Positions 1-10,909 of a stretch of DNA of 64,000 nt are shown here, one piece after another (position 1 is the stretch's first letter; each line of letters starts with the position of its first letter). Location: NCBI GenBank assembly GCA_025765615.1, contig JAIVFJ010000254.1, positions 23,584-87,583 of the forward strand. Reading direction: 5' to 3'. Source of the DNA: Zopfochytrium polystomum (taxonomy: Eukaryota; Chytridiomycota; Chytridiomycetes; Chytridiales; Chytridiaceae). A program made the translations under genes and the position numbers. The notes under the pieces were generated by a model. The model did no database searches. It was not told the DNA's origin and saw only the letters and a list, made by a program, of their open reading frames with translations.

Positions 1-232
1 CCGTCGAGGCCGGGTTGCGAGCGGGCGGCCCGGCTGTATGGGTGCTGGTCGTTGTTGTGGGAGCTGCTCCGAGGTCGATGGTGACGGCGGCAAGGTCTGG
101 TACGGGTGAAGTGGCAGTAGTTAGTGAGGACGAGGTCCCGCTGGACGGGTTGTTCGGTCGAACGCAGCAAGGCGTATCGAGTGGGGACATACATATCAAA
201 GCTTTGCGCATCGCACCGTCGTCGCTGTCCAT
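1..232 (-). CDS. cyclin-like protein A, 5' part only (cut by window edge)
   Basis: Partial gene running off the left edge. Exon 1 is 193..232 (ATG at 232, MDSDDGAMRKALI), followed by an intron 97..192 with a GTATGT donor and CAG acceptor, then exon 2 from 96 to the edge, beginning YLAAVTIDL. The ALI|YLAA..TID junction, with the intron after the first base of the Tyr codon, is the same in all six cyclin-like genes of this window, so I assign it by similarity to those complete paralogues. The cyclin box itself lies outside the window. Expected role is a CDK-binding regulatory subunit of the Pho80/Pcl type; that is family inference. Confidence 0.6.
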   Translation of the reverse strand, partial: MDSDDGAMRKALICMSPLDTPCCVRPNNPSSGTSSSLTTATSPVPDLAAVTIDLGAAPTTTTSTHTAGPPARNPAST

Positions 233-640
233 CGTTTGGATCAGTGGGGTGGGAGGGCGCGCCCTGAATATGTTGTTGGTGTTCGGAGAAATAATTATGT
301 CGCGAAGCTGCCGAAGTGTGGAATGGAGAGGCGGTAGATTGATTTTCCCGGCCGGCAATTCATTGGGCAAAGCCTCCTCTCGTAAGCCCGGAGATTCCCT
401 GCCATTTCGGGCCTCATGAAACTTGTCAAGTTCGACCTTGTCACAATTCCCCCATGAGCCGCGCCACCAATACGTGTTTAGATCATAACCAGAGAGCCAA
501 ATACTAAACACGACAAATGAGTTCAATTAACGATGCTCCGTTACACAGAAGCCAGCAAGTTTAGAAAGCGGAAAATAATTATAATGTGAGGAAGAAGTGA
601 TGGAAGAACCGACGAACGTATCCGAAAAATCCCATTCGCA
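233..640. other. intergenic, no gene seen
   Basis: Short spacer between two minus-strand cyclin-like genes. It must hold the promoter of cyclin A and the 3' end of cyclin B. I see no convincing TATA box or ORF. Confidence 0.4.
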
Positions 641-1581
641 TTAATAGTGCACAGCCACCCTGATCGTCTTTGCCCCTCCCTCATCTCTTGATTCTGCCGA
701 CCTCTTTCGCTTCCTTGACCCACCACCAGCGAGCATCAATCGATCGTCCATGCCTCCGCCTCCAGCAATCACCGCACCGCCCGCACCACCAGCAGCACCG
801 CCACAAATCCCTGCCCTCGCGAGCGCGCCGGCAATCCGAACCGCCGCCCAGCAGAACCCGGCAAACCCACCCCCCGAAGCCGAAGCCGCGGCTGCTTCCA
901 TCGACGGCGTCGGCAGCAACGGCGACGGCGACGGCGACCGCCCGGGGTCTACGTGGAGCCGGTACCCGAGCCCCGCCAACACCTCGCGCTCGGCCGCGTT
1001 GATCGTGGCGAGCGGCAGCCCCGTGAGCGACGACCACACCCGCGCCGTGTATGGCGTGTCGTGAAGGTGCTTCCAAGCGAGAATCAGCGACGCCGTGAAC
1101 GCAAGCCGCGGCGGGAGTGCGGGTAGGGGTGCAGCGACGCTGGTGTGGTTCCGGCGGCGGCGTCGCGAGGCGCGATCTGTCATCGGAAAAAGCGGGTGGC
1201 ACCTTCGTGTGCTGCTGGGAGCGGGAACGGTCGGCCCGGAAGCGGCCGAGATAGTACAGCGCCAGCTGCACGTCGTTGAAGGTTGACTGCGTACGCATGA
1301 CGACGTCGAAGACGAAGCGTTGGGTCGGAGTGTGGTCCATGCTTGCTAGCGGGTTCAAGGAGGAGGGGGAGGAAGGTGAAGGGAGGGAGCGGGCGGAGGC
1401 GGCGGCGGCGATGGTTGGGTCGGAGAAGTCGAGGTCGATGGTTGCGGCGGCGAGATCTGGTTTTTTGGCGAAGGTCAGATCGATGGGCGTGAAGTGGGGG
1501 ATGTGAGGAGGGACACTTACAGATTAGTGCGTTCCGCAGTGCGGCGTCTGGGACGGGAATCGATGATGGCTGGGCGCTCAT
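641..1581 (-). CDS. cyclin-like protein B (Pho80/Pcl-type cyclin box)
   Basis: Predicted 274 aa from exons 1521..1581, 1229..1456 and 641..1176. Exon 1 encodes MSAQPSSIPVPDAALRNALI and ends at a GTAAGT donor; exon 2 starts YLAAATIDLDF. The cyclin box is visible as TQRFVF, then QSTFNDVQLALYYLGRFR, then ASLILAWKHLHDTPYTARVW and EREVLAGLGYRL. The frame changes between GRFRAD and the later part of the box; a 52-base intron (1177..1228, GTTCCC donor, pyrimidine-rich tract, CAG acceptor) restores it, but a plain frameshift is possible. The tail is Gly/Ala-rich and ends with a basic KRKR patch. Likely a CDK regulatory subunit; partner and role unknown. The start at 1581 is preferred because upstream in-frame sequence is a homopolymer-encoded Lys run. 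Confidence 0.72.
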
Positions 1582-4320
1582 GGCTGCGAACGTGCTTGGA
1601 CGAGGAGTGTTGGCTGGTGAGGAGGATGTGGAGTTGGGTGAAGAGGGGTATCCAGGTGGTATCCAAGAAAAGGGAGGAGGCGGGAGGGTCGACCCGAAGG
1701 GCGTCCGAAACAATTTAAATAAAGCCAGATGGGTGAAGGTAGGGTTCAGCCGCGAAGCTTGCTGGGCTTTTTTTTTTTTTTTTTTTCGCTCCATGGTTTC
1801 TTTTTGGTTTGTCGGACTGTCGGCCACTCCGCTGTCTCGGCTGTCTGTGTCCCTGTTTCCCTGTCTCACTTCCGGATGGACAATCTCAGCCCCATCGATG
1901 TCGTCACCACCCGCTCGGACCTTCGAGCCAAAAACGGATAAACTCCGGTAGGCGGCGAAAGTTTTGCGTTCACAGGAAATCTCTTTCCTAAAATGGAGAG
2001 CTCAAATTTAGCCACCTCGCCGATCCGGCCCGAACTACCCGCGCGACCGCGGCCATCTGCCTGCTGCTCCACCCCAACCACTCTCTCTCCCGATCTCCCC
2101 TCGGCTCTGCTACTATCATTCGAAAAGGAAAGGACTCAAAGTAGGAAGAAGCAAATCGACAGATTCGGCCGACGGCAAACCCAACGCGCCGACTCCATTC
2201 GGACAGTTTATCCCAACCGTTGATCCATCAGCAATCAATCCACCCAATCAATCTACCCGTCAATGAAACCAGATCGATGTAATCTCCACGTCGACTGTCC
2301 CATCGCAGTCCGTCCCTACCCATCCATTAATTATATATGGCGGGCCCAAATCCTAGGGGTTAAGGCCATTCACCCGCGAGCGACTTCCACAGAGGTAGCT
2401 GTCTGCAGCTTTTCGCACCCTGACCCGCCATGCCACCTCTTTTTCGTGTTTGGATGATACAGAGGGAGCAGCGGCGAAGCACGCCGTTCAGAGAGTGCCG
2501 TGCTCGCGGTAATTGATTTGCCGAACCGTTGGCGGATAAATGTGTCTAGACAGCTAGGATCGAGGCCACGGCATATGACGTGTCAATGTGCCAAGAACGG
2601 TTGTGTTGGGATTGCGTGGCTCCCTTATACGCACGGGACGTAAATGAAAGGTAATATGCAATAGGCATTGATCAACATCCGCACACAGAATTGGTTTCAA
2701 CTTAACGACCTCAAGGTCGCCCATAGAATTACATTACTATTCTCAAACAAGCTGCGGTTCTCTTTTTGGTGCGGACTTTGGGATCTGTCTGCTGGTCTCT
2801 CCTTCCTGCGCCCCACACACCCTCTCTCTCCCGATCGGTCCAGGCGAGCACAAATCTTTTCCGCCTCCTCGATTCGGAAAGTTTATCCCACAAGGCATCA
2901 ATCAGTTGATCCATCAGCAATCTAATCTTGCCCATCAATCTACCGGATCAATCAAACCAGATAGATTTCACGTCCCCGCGTCCTGTTTGCGCACTGTCGA
3001 TGGATGCTTCGGGGAGGCTGAGGCGCCATTCATCCGCTCACCTCCTCCATGGGATCTCGATCCGCCTCTGCCATCTCCCTCCCCATCAACGCGGCTCCCG
3101 AACATGGATCAGGGGCTCGCGGAAGTGCAGGGAACATTCACCCGCAAGCGTCGTCAATCAGATCTCTTTCACGATCACAGAGTAGCCTCCCCGCCTTTTC
3201 GCTTTTCAAATGCCTGCATACCAAGGCGTCCGATGAACACTCAACCGACCCAGAAGGAGGGCGGAGCGACGCATGCCTGGCAGAGGTTTCGCAATGAGAG
3301 GAATTCATCCACCACCCAAACACGCACGACCTTGGCGGATAATTGCGTCACGAAGGCTTGTATTGAGCCATAGCGACACAACGCGATCGTGGCGATAGTG
3401 TGCTTCCTCGAGCCGGATGTTGCATCCGCGATCTGTTCTTTGCGAGCACAGCAAACAAGTGAGACCGGAAATATAGTAGGATGAAAAACGGACGATATTT
3501 ACACGTAACGGATCATACATGTATCTCATCACACCAATGAGCGGTGGATTTGGAAGAAAAGTTTCAGTAATAACAGCAACCTCAAGACCAGAACGCGCAA
3601 CACGAGAAAGAAACAGCGAAGATTTTAAATATACTGTCGCTATTTAACATCTCATTTTCAACTGTCAATATTTGGACAACGCATCACCAGAGGATTTGGA
3701 TATGAAGTCATGACCTCTTCCATGCTCTGCCGGCTGTTTGGCCATCTGCTGCGTGCAAGTTTTTGTTGTTGTGTGCAGTCTGAAAGTGGTAAGTGGCAAA
3801 AAGTTGTCGCTTCGGTGTCTCTCGTGTGCAAGGTCAAATGCCCTTTTGATCCGCCCTCCACTGCCGTTTCCATAGAACTTCAGCGAGCAGCCATCCTACG
3901 GCTTCAAAGTCGCGTTTGCCACAATTGGGGAGTCGGCGCGCGTGATTTGCCCAATTGCCTCTTCCTTTTCTGTTTTGGCTCTACCGGCGAAAACTTGGAG
4001 CACGAAAGATGGTTTATGTTTGGTTGTGATAGTGATTGGGGAAAAGCTGTTCAAAAATAGAGGCTAGCATATGCAAGTGGTCCGCTCTTAATGCTCGCTT
4101 CGAAAGCATTCATGCCCTGGTTGCGAAATTGATCGCAGAACTTGCGACGACGACGAAGAGTCTATGACCGTCAACCCATTGACAATCAGATACGTACGAG
4201 ACTGAAAAGCCATTTTTTCTTCTCCTTATTCATCACTTCAGTCCCCTGACGCAAAAAACTCCTTCAACTGCCAAATCCCCAAGACCCCGATTCCCTATCG
4301 CTCTTTTCCCTTGACACAGT
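1582..4320. other. long intergenic region with a degenerate direct repeat
   Basis: No supported gene. It contains a T-tract near 1768-1786 just upstream of cyclin B and two diverged direct copies of a roughly 350-base segment (about 2070-2430 and 2800-3140) sharing the phrases ctctctctcccgatc, agtttatccca, ttgatccatcagcaatc and attcacccgc. ORFs here have no recognisable domain and biased, low-complexity translations. Confidence 0.45.
2070..3140. repeat. pair of degenerate direct repeats
   Basis: Two copies, about 2070-2430 and 2800-3140, run in the same orientation and order of shared words (CT-rich stretch, agtttatccca, ttgatccatcagcaatc, attcacccgc). Identity is patchy, so the duplication is old. 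No coding content is conserved between the copies. Confidence 0.5.
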
Positions 4321-6761
4321 CTACGGGCTCAACCGTTTCGCATCCCGCGGGAACATGGACGTCCGCCGGACGTTCCCGAGATTCAGGTACAGCATGATCA
4401 GACGCTCAAGGCCGATGCCACCGACTCCGTGCGGCGGCGCGCCGTACTTGAATGCGTCAATGTACGGCCGGATCGTCTCGAGGTCCACCTTGTGCTCGCG
4501 CGCCCGCGACTCGAGCAGCGTAGCGTCGTGCACGCGCTGCCCGCCGGATAGGATCTCCTCGCCGCGAATAAAAAAGTCGAACGAGTTCGAGTAGCCCGGG
4601 TTGTGCGGGTCCGGCATCGTGTGGAACGACCGCAGCGCCAAGGGGAACTTGTCCAGCATGTAAATGTCGGTCTTGTACTTTTCACGTACGAGCCGCCCCA
4701 GCTTTTTTTCAAGATCTATACTGATATTGAGGGAGAGCAAAGGCACCAAAGGTGTAAGCTAACAAACAAGAAAAAAACAAAAAAGGGGCATTAGGAAAGG
4801 AGACCGCGACATCATACGTCATGCCATCAAAGTCGTCAATTTCGGCGCCGGCTTCCCGCAGCATCTTGATTCCTTCCTTAAAGTCGAGTCGAAGCGTCTT
4901 TGGAAGGTACAAAAAGTCCTCGAACGGGAACTGCTTCTTCACAGCCTCGATCTCAGCCGCGAACCGCGTCTTCAGCACGTCAAAGATGAACACAAATAGC
5001 TTGTCAAACAGGTCAAGCACTTCGTGGTAGTGCTCCTCGAACGCCATTTCGAGATCGAGACCGACAAACTCAGTCATGCGACTGCGCGAGAATGCCATCT
5101 CTTCACGGAACACTGGACCCAGGAGGGCAGTGTTACTCGGATTAAGGGAAAAAGAAGGAGTACGAACGAGCGGGAGATTAAATAACGTACCAGGAGCAAT
5201 CTCAAAGACGCGCTCAAAGTCGGAACAAATTGCCATCTGCTTGTAAAGTTGTGGTGATTGCGCCAGGTATGCGTCGCCTGCAGGAAAAAGAAACAACGAT
5301 TGCTTTTAGAAAGAAGAGAATTGAAAAATATGCGCCCACCCAACAACTCTCGGGAACTAAGTTACAGAATCTTCCAGAAATAGGATGAAGAAAGTGCACT
5401 TACGGTTAAAGTACTTGATTTTGAATGCATTTCTACCGCCCTCGCTTGCTGCTGCAACTATCTTGGGAGTGTGGATCTCGATAAATCCCTTTTCGGTCAG
5501 AAAGTCGTGGAACAACTGGCAAACGCCCGACTGCATACGAAAGATGGCCTGATTTCCCTGGGTCTTTTTTTTGTGTGCGCGAATCCAGTTGTTGTAGGGA
5601 CGAATGAAAATCAACAATGACTAGCGAAAAACGTACTCTCAGGTCAATGATCCTGCCGTCCAGACGAGGGTCGATGAGAACACGGATCCCCTCATCCTCC
5701 TCGCCACGAGAAGCATCCTCCATGGCGAACGGCAGGCGCTCTGCTGCCTTGCTGATGACATGGATCTGCTTCACTTTGAGCTCGACCGACTGGATGGTGC
5801 AGCTCTTGACGAGCTCTTTTGCCTTGACGACGATCGCCTCCACGAGAACAAGGGACTCGAAGGTGATGCTGGGCAGTGTTTGAGGGCTCTGTTAGCAAAG
5901 AATGCACCGAAAGATTGGAGTGGGGTTCCAGGGAAGTAAGAAACAGGCGGAAATATACGCACCCAAACCCCCGCAGAAACAGAATAACCTCTACCACTCA
6001 CTCGGTCACAAAATTGAGCATCTGCCTGCTGACGTTGGCCGCGTCCTGGGCCACAACGGCCTGGACGGTGACGGCACGCTAGCGGAGAGTCAGGAAGCAC
6101 ATCCCACCCCAGGGGTTCTGCTTGTGGATGCGCGCCTGCACGAGAACGACTTGGTCGACGAGCGACTCGCTCAGGTCCTCAATTCGCGTGCGCTTCCGGC
6201 CCGTGCGCTCCTGCGACTGATTCAGGGGCAGTGCGCCGTACTTGCCCGCAGAGTAATCCACAGTGTTGGGCTTGCGTGCGGCCCTTTCCGCGGCCTTTTC
6301 GGCGGCCTGGTGCATGGGATCGTTGATGGGGGGAGCAGAATGAAGAAGGCGGGCGGAAGATCGCGGTGTTTGTGGGGAGAAGGACAGAGGGAGAGAGGCA
6401 TTAGGCTGCATAAGATCGACGGATACTATGCAAGACCACACACAATCACATTACACTCCGCATTTACACGCCCACACCGATCGCCCAGAACAAACACGCA
6501 CAAACACACCGCCTTACGCACCACCCGCCGTTGCGTCTCGAGCTTCCTCGCTTCCTTCTCCTGTTTGGCGCGCCTCTTCTTCAGCTGGGTGGCCGACAGC
6601 GGCTTGCCGTCCTCGCCGAGTACCACAGCGTAGCCACCCGCAACGCCATCGGCGGCTGGCGTGGATCCTGCGGGGATTGCGGTTGTCGATGTTGCGGTGA
6701 CTACGATCTCCTTATCGCCGTTGCTGGGACTGGTGCTGTTCTTGGCGTGGGCAGTGTCCAT
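4321..6761 (-). CDS. aspartyl-tRNA synthetase, cytosolic (class IIb), with an in-frame TAG
   Basis: Charges tRNA-Asp with aspartate in the cytosol. Seven exons: 6522..6761, 6002..6306, 5637..5868, 5404..5563, 5191..5277, 4818..5112, 4321..4720; all junctions are phase-consistent and total 573 codons, near the 557-residue yeast enzyme. Order: Lys-rich N-terminal extension with [11 protein letters not shown]-fold anticodon domain (KYGALPL to CFLTLR), then the class II catalytic core with [23 protein letters not shown], motif 2 FREE..., [24 protein letters not shown] and motif 3 [12 protein letters not shown], ending [10 protein letters not shown]. Codon 6079-6081 is TAG exactly where the family has Gln after FLTLR, so the product is interrupted as read. 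The motif 2 loop (FSRSR) is also unlike the usual Thr-His-Arg-His. Whether this is an error, a damaged allele or a readthrough codon cannot be told from the window. Confidence 0.85.
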
Positions 6762-7543
6762 TGGCTTCTCAAATGCAATTGTCCACGACCCTCCTCACTG
6801 ACTGACTTGGCCACATTTTATGTGAGCGATTTGGGACGGTATCGTTTGCGAGGTTTTGGGAACTAATACCCTTGACAGACTGAATGGACTAGCCGCGCTC
6901 CGCAAAAAACAAAAGAATCATTGACTCTGAGGTGCCCACCTGCCTCTGAAGGTCGTCCTGTGTCATTGGAGTGAAATTATTTTGCTTCATTAGATGATCA
7001 TTGCAAAGAAACACCTTTGGCGGAGGCATGCTGACTTGGACAGGTGGAGGGCTTTCACATCTATTTGTCATCCACCGAGCGGTACGATTGATGAGAGTTG
7101 ATGCAGCTCTTGCATCATAACGGAACAAAGCTTCTGTTCGAAAATTCACGGGTCATTACTTTTCGCGGAAGATCCAACGGAGAGTGGTCGCGACTGGTGT
7201 TCCCGTGCAGTTGTCGCAACGCGACTCACGAGGCGCCGACGACGTGGATACTTTCACGGTTGAAAGTCTTCACATCCCCTTACGTTGCCGCACAGCTCAA
7301 TGATTTGGTTCTTCTTAACGCGTCGCAAAGGCAGGCACTAGAAAAAAAAAAAAAAAAACTCCGGGAACAACAGCCAAAATCAAGAAAGTTGTGTTGTGGT
7401 CGAAATCTAAAAAACAAACTGTCTATCCTTGGACAACGCGTTGACGGAGAGTCAGAGTTGAGAGTCATCAAAACGTGGAAAGAAGGGAGTTGAAGCAGAG
7501 GGAGAAGAGAGAGAGTCTATCAAGCAGTATGGACTTCATCTGC
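6762..7543. other. intergenic, promoter side of the aspartyl-tRNA synthetase gene
   Basis: No supported gene. Holds the promoter of the synthetase, an A-tract at about 7340-7357, and near its right end one copy of a roughly 100-base repeat also found twice at 9.27-9.48 kb. Confidence 0.4.
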
Positions 7544-9484
7544 TCAGCAACCCGCATTGAGACCAATCCAGCCCGATTGAAAGCACGCGCCACCAACCAA
7601 CACGCCACTCTGGCACGAGCACGCCTCGCCAGTCTTGAGCGTCGTGGCCTCGTACACGCAACTCAATTGGTTCAGCGTGCAGTACGACAGCGTTCGCCAC
7701 GCGCGCGCGTGAATATAGTCAGCCAAGGACTTCCCACCGGCGTCGACATACGTGCACGAATTTGTGAAGCACGTATCAGGAGACGTGCCCTGCAGTACGT
7801 CGCTGTACAAAAACCCGATGGAACGCTCGCCGTCGTTGATGCCAAACGTCATGAGGCCGTTGCCAAAGTTCCACGTGTTCTTGAAGCAGAGGAGGTTGTC
7901 GTAGTGCCAGTTCCAGTAGTGCGACGCAGACCACACTTCCACGTTGCTGTCCCAGACGAAGACGTCTTTTTTCAATCCGACGTTGGTCCAGATGCAGTTC
8001 TTGGCGAAGGCGACGTCGGCGACGGTCAGACCCAGGAGGAGGAGGGTGGCTTGGAGAAGCTGCATATTGTTGCCGGGGGGTTAGAGGAGATGAGGGTTGC
8101 TGCGGGCGAAGAGGTAAGCGAGGTCGAGAGTGTGTAATATGGAGATTGATTATGTCGAGCGACGCCTTCTTATGGGAATAGAAACGTGGGCAAGACAGCG
8201 CCAGCGGCTGGCAGTTTGCGCGTTTGACAAAATTTTTAGGCCACCTGAACATGATGACATCACTGATGTGTTCATGCAACAACGTGGAAAAAAAAGGAAC
8301 TGCTCTGTCTAGGCCTCTGTCGGAGGCGGCGCACGCTTCCTGCGAAAAGCGGGCATGGAGGGCGCACTCTTTGACACCGCGTCCGATAGAGTGCAAAAAA
8401 CCACCGCGGTTAAATCTTCGCGAAAATTTCTTCTCCCGGCGCATGATGGACTCGCGCAGTGAAAAATGGAAAATTGGGCCGGCGGTGTCTTTCCTTTTCA
8501 CAGGGGGAGCAAAAGTCACGCACATCTCTTAATTTCGCTTATCGGTGTGAACTTTTTCTGTTGTCGGCTGTTAGAGCTTCGGGAAAACGTTCTCCCTTCC
8601 CGTTCCTGAATCAGGGATGATCTGGATACTGACTCAGGCTTCTGAAAACCAAGATTGGGATTAGCGCCTGAAGTCTCCCAATTGCCTGATTGGGAAACAA
8701 GGCTGAGTGGGAGACAACTGACAATGCCAAAACATCCTGCGCTGTCTTGCCCACAAACTCGCAGTCGCATATGCCAGTGAAAGCCGACCACCGAGCCGGC
8801 GTGAAGGAATTGATGCAAGTTCATTCGTGATCGATGGCTCCATTCCACACACCAATCTCAATCTCTTGTCCGCCGCTTTCTTTTCGCCCACAAAGACCAG
8901 AGGCAAGTCGCAAGCCGCTGAGTCCGGTCATTGTCCCAAAGAGCCAAAGCAAAGGAGAGGAGGAGGCAAAAGTCAACGACGTTTTCTGATTTGGCAACGC
9001 AAGCGCTAGTGTTCCGTTCCTCTGATCCAAATCAATTATGTAAATGTCCACAATTTCTTTGTTGGGTCAAACCTACTGCTGCTCGCATTAAAGTGCCAAG
9101 CTGACACAGGATCAGCCCGCTTTGTGGAAGGTTTCAAAAGAGAACGGCGGAAGAAGCCTCCACGATTTCGGTTTTGGCAAGCGATGAGGACAAATCAAGA
9201 AAGATCGGCGGCGTTTTCAAAAAGAGACCTCTGCTTACGTAAAAAACATCTTCTCCTCCACTCGCTATGGTTGGAGAACGCATCGACAGAGAATCAGAGC
9301 TGAAAGTCATCAAACCGAGCAAAGAAGAAAGTTGAAGCAAAGGGGGAAAAAAGAGAGAATCCATCAAGTTAAAATTCGATCTATCCTTGGACAACGCATC
9401 GACAAAGAATCAGAGTTGAAAATCACGGAAACGAGGAGAGAAGACAGTTGAAGCAAAGGAGAAAAAACGGAGAATCTATCAAGT
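7418..9484. repeat. three dispersed copies of a ~100-base flank repeat
   Basis: Copies at about 7418-7522, 9268-9367 and 9381-9484 share cttggacaacgc, gagaatcagag, tgaaagtcatc, gttgaagcaaag and a final gaatctatcaag. They lie just downstream (3') of the secreted-protein gene and of its decayed copy, the last two being tandem. They mark the duplicated block and look like repeated 3'-flank sequence, not a coding unit. Confidence 0.65.
7544..8065 (-). CDS. small secreted cysteine-rich protein
   Basis: Single-exon 173-aa protein that I do not recognise. Residues 1-21 form a clear signal peptide (basic-free N terminus, LLQATLLLLGLTVADVAFA, then mature KNC). The mature part has ten cysteines, several in the C-terminal third (YC, SC, EACSC, GAC, GC at the very end), and many aromatic residues early (VWSASHYWNWHYDN), which suggests a compact disulphide-bonded extracellular protein. 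A decayed duplicate lies 1.5 kb to the right with high similarity. It could be an effector-like or surface protein; no catalytic motif is visible, so function is open. Confidence 0.7.
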   Translation of the reverse strand: MQLLQATLLLLGLTVADVAFAKNCIWTNVGLKKDVFVWDSNVEVWSASHYWNWHYDNLLCFKNTWNFGNGLMTFGINDGERSIGFLYSDVLQGTSPDTCFTNSCTYVDAGGKSLADYIHARAWRTLSYCTLNQLSCVYEATTLKTGEACSCQSGVLVGGACFQSGWIGLNAGC

Positions 9485-9532
9485 TGCGTCTCAGAAAGTC
9501 CGTCGGGCACGAAGTGTGATGAACGGAACTGC
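8066..9532. other. intergenic between the secreted-protein gene and its relic
   Basis: No supported gene. Contains an inverted pair of a 16-base phrase (gtgggcaagacagcgc at 8186 and its complement ending at 8754) and two tandem copies of the 100-base flank repeat at the right end. Candidate ORFs have no domain. Confidence 0.4.
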
Positions 9533-10449
9533 TTAGCAACCTCCATTTAGACCATTCCAGCCAGATTGGAAGCACGCGCCGCCAACCAACACGCCACTCT
9601 GGCACGAGCACGCCTCGCCAGTCTTCAGCGTCGTGGCCTCATACACGCAGCTCAATTGATTCAGCGTGCAGTACGTCAGCGTTCGCCACCCGCGCGCGTG
9701 GATATAGTCAGCCATGGACAGTCCACTGGTGTCGACGTACTAGCACGAATTGGTGAAACACGTGTCAGGCGACGTGCCCTGCAGTACACCACATTACAAG
9801 AACCCGATGGACCGCGCGCCGTCGTTGATCCCGAAAGTCATGAGGCCGTTGCCGTAGTTCCAGGTCGACGGGAAGCAGAGGAGGTTGTCGTAGTGCCAGT
9901 TCCAATAGTGCGACGCGGACCACACTTCCACCTTGTCGTCCCAGACGAAGATGTCCTTGCTGAACCCGTCACTGGTCCAGATGCAGTTCTTGGCGACGGC
10001 GAGGTCGGCAACGGTCAGACCGAGGAGGAGGAGGGAAACTTAGAGAAGCTGCATCTAGTTGCAGCCAGGTGTGGAGAATGAGGGTGGTTGTTGGAGGATA
10101 GGGAGCGAGGTCGACAGCGTGGAATGGGGAGAGGGACTCTGTCCAGTGACACCTTTTTCTGGAAATGGCAGAGTGGGCAAGACAGCGCCTGCGGCGAACT
10201 CGCGGTTTGCGCCGGTTTGAGCGGTGGAGAAAATCTTCTTTGGGACGCAACGACCAAAAATGGAAAGTGCAACCGCGCTCGCACTGTCACGCCTTCAGGG
10301 AGCCCAAGCCACTCTCATCCATATCTGGCTTATCGGTGCCTTTTTTCTGTTGTCGGCTGGGTAAGAGGTTCCGCACCGGGTTCCGCACTCTCAATTCTCG
10401 TACTGATTGTGCATAAGGCAATGCGTACGTCTGGCGCTGTCTTGCCCAC
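8186..10449. repeat. inverted-repeat phrase present four times
   Basis: gtgggcaagacagcgcc at about 8186-8202 and 10173-10188 and its reverse complement gcgctgtcttgcccac at about 8739-8754 and 10434-10449. Similarity continues outward (ctcgcagtcgcat / ctcgcggtttgcgc). Each decayed or intact gene copy is thus followed upstream by one inverted pair, so the pair was part of the duplicated unit. Confidence 0.6.
9533..10054 (-). pseudogene. decayed copy of the secreted cysteine-rich protein
   Basis: Full-length relative of the gene at 7544-8065, alignable from the initiator Met to the terminal GC. Three in-frame stops break it: a TAA right after MQLL in the signal peptide, a TAA after SIGFL, and a TAG replacing the Thr codon after TNSC. 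No length-changing indel was needed to align it, so the copy is fairly recent. The 3' third still reads MADYIHARGWRTLTYC through to the end and could be mistaken for a short gene. Confidence 0.85.
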
Positions 10450-10564
10450 AAACGCCCAGTCGCATTTTCCAGCGGAAAGTGGACAATGAAAAAGGAAACC
10501 AGTTTTTCTTTCTTTCCTTAACCACGCCAAAAAACTCTCCCTCTCCCCCTCCCCATTCCCCAAG
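10055..10564. other. intergenic between two relics
   Basis: Holds the former promoter side of the secreted-protein relic, with the inverted phrase pair at 10173 and 10434. No gene seen. Confidence 0.4.
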
Positions 10565-10909
10565 CTACGAGTTCAACCGCTTCGGGTCGCGTGGGAGTAT
10601 GGACATCGAAAGAACACCACGGCGATACGCTCAAGGCCGACAGCATTGCGGCGGCTCACCGTATTTGAGCGCGCGTGAATGAACATGTTCAGGATTGTCT
10701 TGGTGCCCATCCCGCGCTTGTTGCGCCCGCGACTGGAGCAGCGCCGCGCCTTGCACTCGCTGCGCCTCGCGCCGCGCATGAAAAATTCGCACAGGTCGGA
10801 GTGTGCGGGTCTGCCATCGGTTTAGATGCACCGCAATCGAGAACGTGTCCAATGTGTAACAGTCGGCTCCGTATACTTTGCTCACAGGGAAATGCTTGGT
10901 TCCTTTCAA
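10565..10909 (-). pseudogene. decayed C-terminal fragment of aspartyl-tRNA synthetase
   Basis: Matches the last exon of the synthetase at 4321-4720 but only in pieces spread over frames: CYTLDTFSIAVHLN for the [13 protein letters not shown] region, then ALKYGEPPQ, then GLERIAVVFF for motif 3, and finally SILPRDPKRLNS with a TAG at 10565-10567. Several frameshifts separate these. No upstream exons were found, so this is a partial copy. It indicates that synthetase and secreted-protein sequences were copied into the same neighbourhood. Confidence 0.75.

Noticed and set aside
3710..4060. 116-aa plus ORF (MTSSMLCRLF...)
   Set aside because: No similarity, no promoter or splice context, and no paralogue; probably chance.
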